A DNA stretch of 62,268 bases from Vibrio sinensis (lineage in GTDB: Bacteria > Pseudomonadota > Gammaproteobacteria > Enterobacterales > Vibrionaceae). Positions 56,467 through 62,268 of this stretch are shown here, in pieces. The notes under the pieces are model-generated. The model did not search any database, had not been told where the DNA came from, and saw only the letters and a list, made by a program, of their open reading frames with translations. Made by a program: the position numbers and the translations under genes. The stretch lies in assembly GCF_003605645.1 (NCBI RefSeq), contig NZ_QVMU01000006.1:1-62268 (forward strand), given 5' to 3'. Position 1 is the stretch's first letter. Every line of letters starts with the position of its first letter.

Positions 56467-58626
56467 ATGTCTCGTACTATTATGCTTATCCCTACTAGCG
56501 CTGGTGTTGGTCTTACTAGCGTAAGTATGGGTGTTCTTCGCGCAATGGAGCGCAAGGGCGTTAAAGTTTCTTTCTACAAACCAATCGCACAACCACGTAG
56601 TGGCGGCGATCAACCTGATCTAACTTCGACTATCGTTGGTGTTAACAGCGATATGCAGATCGGTACTCCAATGCAAATGTCTGTTGCTGAAAGCCTAATC
56701 GGTAACGACAACATGGACGAGCTGCTAGAAACGATCGTAGAACGTTACAACCAAATCAACAAAGATGCAGACGTAACGCTAATCGAAGGCCTAGTACCAA
56801 CTCGTAAGCACCCATTCGCTAACCAAGTGAACGCTGAAATTGCAGCAACACTTGGCGCTGAAATCGTATTGGTTGCGACTCCTGGTCTTGATAATCCAGC
56901 TCAACTTAAAGAGCGTATCGAAGTAGCATGTTCTAACTTCGGCGGTACTAAGAACAAAAACATCTCTGGTGTTATCATCAACAAGCTAAACGCTCCTGTT
57001 GATGAAGCTGGCCGTACTCGTCCAGATCTATCTGAAATGTTTGACGATGCTGATGGCGCACAAACTAACGAAATGAAAGTGATGGAAATCTTCAACACTT
57101 CTCCAATTCGTGTACTTGGCTGTGTGCCTTGGTCTATCGATCTAATCGCAACTCGCGCGATCGACATGGCTTCGCACCTAAACGCTGACATCATCAACGC
57201 TGGCGATATCGCGACTCGTCGCATTAAGAGCATCACATTCTGTGCACGCTCTCTGCCAAACATGATTGAGCACTTCAAACCAGGTTCTCTACTTGTTACT
57301 TCTGCAGATCGTCCAGACGTAATCGTTGCTGCTTCTCTAGCTGCAATGAATGGCGTTGAAATCGGTGCAATCCTGTTGACTGGCGGTTATGACATCCCAG
57401 TTGAGATTGCTGACCTATGTAAGCCTGCTCTGGATACTGGTCTTCCAATCTTCAAAGCACAAGGTAACACTTGGCAGACTTCGCTGAATCTACAAAGCTT
57501 CAGCATCGAAGTACCAGCAGATGATAAAGAGCGTATCGAATTCATTAACGATCACGTTGCAGGTCACATCGACGGCAACTGGATTGAGTCAATGACTGAA
57601 GGCACTGAAAAATCTCGCCGCCTAAGCCCACCAGCATTCCGTTACCAGTTAACTGAGTTTGCTCGTCGTGCAGGCAAGCGTATCGTGCTTCCAGAAGGTG
57701 ACGAACCACGTACAGTGAAAGCGGCAGCAATCTGTGCTGAGCGCGGCATCGCTGAATGTGTACTTCTAGGTAACCCAGAAGAAATCAAACGCGTTGCTGC
57801 TCAACAAGGTGTTGAACTAGGTGCTGGCGTAACTATCATCAACTCTGATGAAGTACGTGAAAACTACGTAGCTCGTCTAGTTGAGCTACGTGGCGCGAAA
57901 GGCATGACTGAAGTTGTGGCTCGTGAGAAACTTCAAGATTCTGTATTCCTAGGCACTATGATGCTTGAAGCAGGTGAAGTTGATGGTCTAGTTTCTGGTG
58001 CGGTTCATACCACAGCAAACACTATCGTTCCTCCGTTCCAAATCATCAAGACTGCACCAAATGCGTCTATCGTATCTTCTGTGTTCTTCATGCTACTGCC
58101 TGACCAAGTATTGGTTTACGGTGACTGTGCGATCAACCCAGATCCTACTGCTGAACAGCTTGCTGAAATCGCTATCCAATCTGCTGACTCTGCAGCGGCA
58201 TTCGGTATCGAACCACGCGTAGCAATGATCTCTTACTCTACTGGTGAATCTGGTAAGGGTGCAGACGTTGATAAAGTACGTGAAGCAACTAAACTAGCTC
58301 AAGAGAAACGTCCTGATCTTATCATCGACGGTCCTCTACAGTACGATGCTGCTATCATGGAAAACGTTGCTGCTTCTAAAGCTCCAAACTCTCCAGTAGC
58401 AGGTAAAGCGACTGTATTCGTATTCCCAGACCTAAACACTGGTAACACGACTTACAAAGCAGTACAACGTTCAGCTGACCTAGTTTCTATCGGTCCAATG
58501 CTTCAAGGTATGCGCAAGCCAGTAAATGACTTGTCTCGTGGCGCTCTAGTAGACGATATCGTGTACACAGTAGCACTAACGGCTATCCAAGCTGACCAAG
58601 CTGACCAAGCTGACCAAGCGAAATAA
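56467..58626 (+). CDS. pta: Phosphate acetyltransferase (long, three-domain type)
   Basis: Converts acetyl-CoA and phosphate to acetyl phosphate. The 719 residues have the three-domain layout of E. coli Pta: an N-terminal P-loop/BioD-like domain ([17 protein letters not shown]), a DRTGG regulatory domain (about residues 215-330) and the C-terminal catalytic domain from about residue 390 ([18 protein letters not shown], then [10 protein letters not shown]). AAGG lies 10 bases before the ATG. The C-terminus carries three tandem copies of the tripeptide ADQ, encoded by a tandem 9-bp repeat. Codon bias is extreme. Confidence 0.97.
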   Translation: MSRTIMLIPTSAGVGLTSVSMGVLRAMERKGVKVSFYKPIAQPRSGGDQPDLTSTIVGVNSDMQIGTPMQMSVAESLIGNDNMDELLETIVERYNQINKDADVTLIEGLVPTRKHPFANQVNAEIAATLGAEIVLVATPGLDNPAQLKERIEVACSNFGGTKNKNISGVIINKLNAPVDEAGRTRPDLSEMFDDADGAQTNEMKVMEIFNTSPIRVLGCVPWSIDLIATRAIDMASHLNADIINAGDIATRRIKSITFCARSLPNMIEHFKPGSLLVTSADRPDVIVAASLAAMNGVEIGAILLTGGYDIPVEIADLCKPALDTGLPIFKAQGNTWQTSLNLQSFSIEVPADDKERIEFINDHVAGHIDGNWIESMTEGTEKSRRLSPPAFRYQLTEFARRAGKRIVLPEGDEPRTVKAAAICAERGIAECVLLGNPEEIKRVAAQQGVELGAGVTIINSDEVRENYVARLVELRGAKGMTEVVAREKLQDSVFLGTMMLEAGEVDGLVSGAVHTTANTIVPPFQIIKTAPNASIVSSVFFMLLPDQVLVYGDCAINPDPTAEQLAEIAIQSADSAAAFGIEPRVAMISYSTGESGKGADVDKVREATKLAQEKRPDLIIDGPLQYDAAIMENVAASKAPNSPVAGKATVFVFPDLNTGNTTYKAVQRSADLVSIGPMLQGMRKPVNDLSRGALVDDIVYTVALTAIQADQADQADQAK
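58585..58617 (+). repeat. Tandem 9-bp repeat at the 3' end of pta
   Basis: Three identical in-frame copies of GCTGACCAA followed by a partial copy (GC) encode [10 protein letters not shown] just before the final Lys. It changes only the C-terminal tail length. Confidence 0.85.
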
Positions 58627-58658
58627 TTATTACTGATTCATTACTGAATTGAGTAAAT

Positions 58659-58692
58659 AAAAAGCCTCCAAAAATTTGGAGGCTTTTTTTAT
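58659..58692 (+). terminator. Terminator of pta
   Basis: 14-bp perfect stem AAAAAGCCTCCAAA and complement, two-base loop, T run. Confidence 0.92.
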
Positions 58693-58910
58693 GTTTCATT
58701 TTCAATGTACTCTCGCAGTAAAATCTAGATAGGTATATCTGCCTGATCTCGAGATGAGAATGCTGATTTGGCTTTGATGATCAACAAGTTAGACACCTCA
58801 TAGACTCAATACCTAATAGACTCAACACCCTAGTTTTCGATGTCCAGCTAGACACCATCCTTAGATTCAAAACAATGGTGCTAAGAGGGTTAAGTTATCC
58901 CTGTTTAAGG

Positions 58911-59675
58911 TTAATCTTGCTTAAACCAATGCAGCTTTTCATGTAGTTGAGTCACATTCCCCACCACAATCAAAGCTGGGCTTTGTGCTTGCAATGCCAT
59001 GGTCGGTAACTCGCTCAACTTGCCGCGAAAGACTCGCTGCTCTTTACGGGTTCCGTTTTCAATAATTGCACATGCAATATCAGCATCAAGACCATGGGCG
59101 GTAAGCTGACGTGTAATATGGGAGCTTTGCTTCAATCCCATATAAAAAACTAAAGTGTTGTTGGACTGGGCTAGTGACGACCATTCTATCTCTCGACCAT
59201 CTTTTTGAACGTGGCCAGTAATAAACTGCACACTTTGCGCGTAATCACGATGCGTAAGTGGAATCCCAGCGTACGCCGTTGCCCCCGCAGCAGCAGTAAT
59301 ACCTGGTACCACCTCATAAGCAATACTTCTTTCCGCTAAGGTTTCCAACTCTTCTCCCCCACGACCAAAAATAAACGAATCCCCTCCTTTTAAGCGAACA
59401 ACTCGTTTACCCTCTAATGCTTTCTCAACCAAAATCTGATTGATTTGATCTTGTGGGACGCAGTGAAAATCTAACTTTTTACCGACATAAATCATCTCAG
59501 CATTTGGGTTGGCTAACGCCAGAATATCTTCAGAGACTAAGCGATCGTAAACCACCACTTCTGCTTGTTGGATGACTCGGTAACCTTTTACCGTTAATAA
59601 ATCAGGATCACCTGGACCTGCACCAACAAGTGAAACAAAGCCTTGGTTTGGAATGCATTTATGATTAGTCGTCAT
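58911..59675 (-). CDS. cobA: Uroporphyrinogen-III C-methyltransferase (SUMT)
   Basis: SAM-dependent enzyme making precorrin-2, the first committed step to siroheme. The 254 residues from the ATG at 59675 include VSLVGAGPGDPDLLTVKG (P-loop-like SAM motif), VVYDRLVS, RLKGGDSFIFGRGGEE and VVPGITAAAGA; the frame is open 5 codons further to a TTG. It is a single-domain SUMT, not a fused CysG, so the dehydrogenase/ferrochelatase step must be supplied by another gene. Its place behind nirBD fits supply of siroheme to NirB. Confidence 0.95.
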   Translation of the reverse strand: MTTNHKCIPNQGFVSLVGAGPGDPDLLTVKGYRVIQQAEVVVYDRLVSEDILALANPNAEMIYVGKKLDFHCVPQDQINQILVEKALEGKRVVRLKGGDSFIFGRGGEELETLAERSIAYEVVPGITAAAGATAYAGIPLTHRDYAQSVQFITGHVQKDGREIEWSSLAQSNNTLVFYMGLKQSSHITRQLTAHGLDADIACAIIENGTRKEQRVFRGKLSELPTMALQAQSPALIVVGNVTQLHEKLHWFKQD

Positions 59676-59710
59676 CGCGATGCCTATCAATTAAATTGGG
59701 GTATAGAATA

Positions 59711-59735
59711 AAGCCCCACGGAAACTGTGGGGCTT
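59711..59735 (-). terminator. Hairpin between the nitrite/formate channel gene and cobA
   Basis: 9-bp stem AAGCCCCAC / GTGGGGCTT with a 7-base loop. The T run on the minus side is poor, so it may only weaken transcription into cobA. Confidence 0.6.
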
Positions 59736-59744
59736 AAATGGCAA

Positions 59745-60602
59745 TTAGTTCGAGCTCAGTACTGGTTCAGCGTTAGTCAACGTATCGTTATCTACGTTTA
59801 GTGATGGTGCTGTTTTTGCGTGAGTTAAGTAAAGAGGAACACAGGTAAATAGCAATCCACCAACAAGGTTGCCCAAAATGGTCGGGATAAGGTTGTAGTT
59901 CAACCATGTCGCGATTCCAAAATCCGCCCCCAGCATCATACCTAATGGGAATAAGAACATGTTCACAACTGCGTGTTCAAAAACCAACGCAAAGAAGATA
60001 AAAATAGGCAGCCACATTGCAGCAATTTTGCCAGCAACAGTGCGTGCTGTCATATTACCGATAACACCTAAGCACACCATCAGATTACATAAAATGCCTT
60101 TGACAAAGACCGTTATCCAGCCGTTCATACCATGTTCTGCATAACCAACTGTACGAGAAGTCGCCACGGCAATGAATTTTTGACCAACAGCACCCGCTTC
60201 AACGCTAAAATTCATGGTAAACGTAAGGGCGATTAGAAATGCTACTAATAAAGAACCAATCAAGTTACCTAAACCAACATAACCCCAACAACGCAGCACG
60301 CGTCCCCATGTGATTCCTTTACGCTGTTCAAACTTAGCGAGTGGTGCTAAACCAAATACGCCAGTCACAAGGTCATAACCCATCAGGCTTAAAATACAAA
60401 AGCCCACTGGGAACACAAGCGCCCCAACGATACCAATACCCGTTTGGGTGATGGTGGTAATCGCAACAACAACCGCTAACGATAAAATAATGCCCGCCAT
60501 AGTGCCACGCAATATCAAATCACGAGTCGACGTTCGTACTTTTGCTTCGCCAGTGTCAATCATAGTCTGAACAAATTCAGCCGGTTTTAAGTAAGACATC
60601 AT
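59745..60602 (-). CDS. nirC: Nitrite/formate channel of the FocA-NirC family
   Basis: Pentameric inner-membrane channel. The 285 residues show six helices with SLMGYDLVTGVFGLAPLA, GYVGLGNLIGSLLVA and ILCNLMVCLGVIGNMTARTVAGK, typical of FNT proteins, including the GNxxG helix break. The operon context (nirB-nirD before it, cobA after) favours nitrite import over formate, so I use nirC, but FocA-type cannot be ruled out by sequence alone. The C-terminal tail (about 20 residues) is polar. An ATG-ATG pair starts the gene; AGAGAC lies upstream. Confidence 0.85.
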   Translation of the reverse strand: MMSYLKPAEFVQTMIDTGEAKVRTSTRDLILRGTMAGIILSLAVVVAITTITQTGIGIVGALVFPVGFCILSLMGYDLVTGVFGLAPLAKFEQRKGITWGRVLRCWGYVGLGNLIGSLLVAFLIALTFTMNFSVEAGAVGQKFIAVATSRTVGYAEHGMNGWITVFVKGILCNLMVCLGVIGNMTARTVAGKIAAMWLPIFIFFALVFEHAVVNMFLFPLGMMLGADFGIATWLNYNLIPTILGNLVGGLLFTCVPLYLTHAKTAPSLNVDNDTLTNAEPVLSSN

Positions 60603-60720
60603 GTCTCTCCGAAAAGTTAAAAATAGAAATTGAATAGCGAAAGACTTCCAAATCCAGACGCCCCATCATCAATGAATCTTGCTGGGTTGGTGAACAAGAA
60701 ATCTTTACCTATTCAATCTA

Positions 60721-60755
60721 GCTATGCCCCTCCCCTCAAAGAGGAGAGGCATAGC
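60721..60755 (-). repeat. Hairpin between nirD and the channel gene
   Basis: GCTATGCC / GGCATAGC (60721-60728 and 60748-60755) with inner CTCC / GGAG pairing. It lies 30 bases after the nirD stop and could act as an intercistronic processing or partial termination site. Confidence 0.6.
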
Positions 60756-60784
60756 AGTAGTAAGGTCAATAGTTTGTTAAACTA

Positions 60785-61123
60785 TTAATTTGCTAACTCT
60801 ACTTGGCTATTTTTAACTCGCACCGGATAGGCTTTTACGCTAAAACGCTCATCTTCCATGCACTGACCTGTTTGGAGATTAAAACGCTGTTTTTTCAGCG
60901 GGCTTGCCACCCAAAGTTCGCCTTGATGTTGGCAAATCAAGCCACGAGATAGGACGTTTGAACGGGCAAACGGATCGTGGTTACTGATCGCGAAAACTTC
61001 TTCGGCTTCTGTAGGTCGAAACAGAGCAACTTGCTCACCATTAAATAGTGCGCAGACGCCAGTTCCAGGGATGATATCGGCGATGTCACACACAGGTTGA
61101 AATGTAGTTTTTCCATTAGCCAT
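60785..61123 (-). CDS. nirD: NADH-dependent nitrite reductase small subunit NirD
   Basis: Small cytoplasmic partner of NirB. The 112 residues have a Rieske-like fold (ALFNGEQVALFRPTEAEEVFAISNHDPFARSNVLSRGLI), but the Cys-His cluster ligands of true Rieske proteins are missing, as is normal for NirD. It starts 2 bases after nirB ends, so it is coupled to it. Confidence 0.94.
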   Translation of the reverse strand: MANGKTTFQPVCDIADIIPGTGVCALFNGEQVALFRPTEAEEVFAISNHDPFARSNVLSRGLICQHQGELWVASPLKKQRFNLQTGQCMEDERFSVKAYPVRVKNSQVELAN

Positions 61124-61125
61124 GT

Positions 61126-62268
61126 TTATTTCTCCAATACGACATGAACAATGTCGCCTTTCGCAGTCGGGTGTTTTTCGGTGTAAGTGGCAGGACGGTG
61201 CTGTTCACGCGCTGGAGCAAATACAACGTTGTCATCACGAAGATCTGAGTTAACAAAGTGAGCAAAACGCTTTAACTGAGCCTCATCGTTAATGGTATTG
61301 CTCCATTCACAACTGAAGTTACCCACTAAAGAATCAATATCGGCCTCTAATTGCTGGTTAATACCTAACTTATCTTCAACAATGACTTCACGTAGGTAAT
61401 CAACACCACCCTCAAGGTTATCCATCCATATTGATGTACGTTGCAGTGGTGCTGCGGTGCGAATGTAGAACATCATGAAGCGGTCGATGTACTTGATGAG
61501 AGTTTCTTGGTCCAAATCCGTCGCCAATAGATCGGCGTGACGAGGCTTCATCCCGCCATTACCGCACACGTACATGTTCCAGCCTGCATCAGTTGCGATA
61601 ATACCCAAGTCTTTACCCTGCGCTTCAGCACACTCACGTGTACAACCCGACACACCGAACTTCATCTTATGAGGAGTACGAATGCCCTTGTAACGGTTTT
61701 CAATTAACACACCTAAGCCAACAGAATCTTGAACGCCGTAACGACACCAAGTGGAACCCACGCAAGTCTTCGCCATACGAAGTGCTTTCGCGTAGGCTTG
61801 TCCAGTTTCATACCCAGCGGCAATCAACTTTTTCCAAATCGCCGGAAGGTCATCTTTTTGCGCACCAAACAAACCAATACGCTGAGCGCCGGTAATTTTG
61901 GTGTATAGGTTATATTCCGCAGCAACCTCTGCCAGTACGCCAAGTGCTTTGGGTGTGACTTCACCACCCGCCATACGTGGAATCACCGAGTAAGTACCAT
62001 CTTTTTGGATATTACCTAGGAAGTTGTCGTTGGTGTCATGTAACTTAACCAATTGCGGTTTAAGGATGTGCTCACCCCAGCAGGACGCGAGGATTGAACC
62101 AATTAATGGCTTACACACTTCACAGCCATATCCTTGCCCATATTTATCTAATAGTGCATCAAATGTTTTAATTTCTTCGATGCGAATTAGGTGGAACAGC
62201 TCTTGGCGAGAGTAGGCAAAGTGCTCACAAACATCGCTTTTTACTTCAATACCTGATTTCGCAAGTTC
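61126..62268 (-). CDS. nirB: NADH-dependent nitrite reductase large subunit NirB, C-terminal part
   Basis: Cytoplasmic siroheme enzyme that reduces nitrite to ammonia with NADH. Only the last 380 codons are in the window; the reading frame runs open to the right edge, and the GTG at 62118 is an internal codon. The visible part starts inside the BFD-like 2Fe-2S region (YGCEVCKPLIGS). It then covers the sulfite/nitrite reductase halves with the four Cys ligands of the 4Fe-4S-siroheme centre: KTCVGSTWCRYG and GVSGCTRECAEAQGKDLG. The C-terminal residues match NirB. Siroheme is supplied through cobA downstream. Confidence 0.95.
   Translation of the reverse strand, partial: ELAKSGIEVKSDVCEHFAYSRQELFHLIRIEEIKTFDALLDKYGQGYGCEVCKPLIGSILASCWGEHILKPQLVKLHDTNDNFLGNIQKDGTYSVIPRMAGGEVTPKALGVLAEVAAEYNLYTKITGAQRIGLFGAQKDDLPAIWKKLIAAGYETGQAYAKALRMAKTCVGSTWCRYGVQDSVGLGVLIENRYKGIRTPHKMKFGVSGCTRECAEAQGKDLGIIATDAGWNMYVCGNGGMKPRHADLLATDLDQETLIKYIDRFMMFYIRTAAPLQRTSIWMDNLEGGVDYLREVIVEDKLGINQQLEADIDSLVGNFSCEWSNTINDEAQLKRFAHFVNSDLRDDNVVFAPAREQHRPATYTEKHPTAKGDIVHVVLEK

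Overview
This window is ordinary chromosomal backbone of a gammaproteobacterium of the family Vibrionaceae, most likely a Vibrio (chromosome I type). The evidence is gene content and order: yfbV / ackA-pta, hinT to ycfP to ndh, comEC-msbA-lpxK-ycaR-kdsB, lolCDE next to a PilZ gene and mfd, and lrp divergent from ald with ftsK behind lrp. Vibrio-type traits are the long FadR with a mid-protein insertion, the CsiV family protein, the DUF3360 transporter beside pflB, and CTA-rich leucine codons in highly expressed genes. No prophage, insertion sequence, CRISPR array, rRNA or tRNA was seen. The species cannot be fixed from the sequence alone.

Layout. 1-5.7 kb: grxA, a YbjL-type antiporter, and a basic amino acid ABC transporter operon read leftward. 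6-14.2 kb: a fermentation block (DUF3360 permease, pflB, pflA) with an LpxR-type lipid A deacylase and a lone CbiM-like membrane protein inside it, then yfbU. 14.5-21.7 kb: an APC permease, an EmrE-type SMR pump and the yeaG-yeaH-ycgB stress operon. 21.8-27.7 kb: the leftward comEC-msbA-lpxK-ycaR-kdsB envelope operon. 27.8-37.4 kb: DUF2062, lolCDE, PilZ, mfd, csiV and a GNAT enzyme. 37.5-43.6 kb: ndh, ycfP, a thiK-like kinase, lpoB, ycfL, a COG3014 lipoprotein and hinT. 43.9-54.2 kb: an orphan CARF nuclease, fadR, nhaB-dsbB, ftsK, lrp and ald. 54.3-62.3 kb: yfbV, ackA-pta and the leftward nirB-nirD-(nirC/focA)-cobA nitrite block, with nirB cut by the window edge.

How the genes fit together. 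There is a strong anaerobic theme. PFL and its activase split pyruvate to acetyl-CoA and formate, AckA-Pta convert acetyl-CoA to acetate plus ATP, the Nir genes reduce nitrite (CobA feeds siroheme), and Ndh is the aerobic NADH dehydrogenase. FNR-like boxes are visible upstream of DUF3360, pflB and ndh. At the first two the spacing to a plausible -10 box is exactly that of a class II activator site. A second theme is the envelope: lipid A synthesis, export and modification (LpxK, MsbA, KdsB, LpxR), lipoprotein sorting (LolCDE) and peptidoglycan synthase activators (LpoB, CsiV).

The most interesting item is the stand-alone CARF-PD-(D/E)xK nuclease at 43938-45107. It belongs to the Card1/Can2/VC1899 family but no CRISPR-Cas locus is in view, it has an intact nuclease motif and a CARF signature that departs from the usual form, and a CRP-like site lies in its upstream region. 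Other points worth checking are a 167-bp MITE-like element near 10.5 kb, several gene starts that directly abut terminators (ftsK, the GNAT gene, the CbiM-like gene), palindromic arrays before fadR and between yeaG and yeaH, and a tandem 9-bp repeat at the 3' end of pta.
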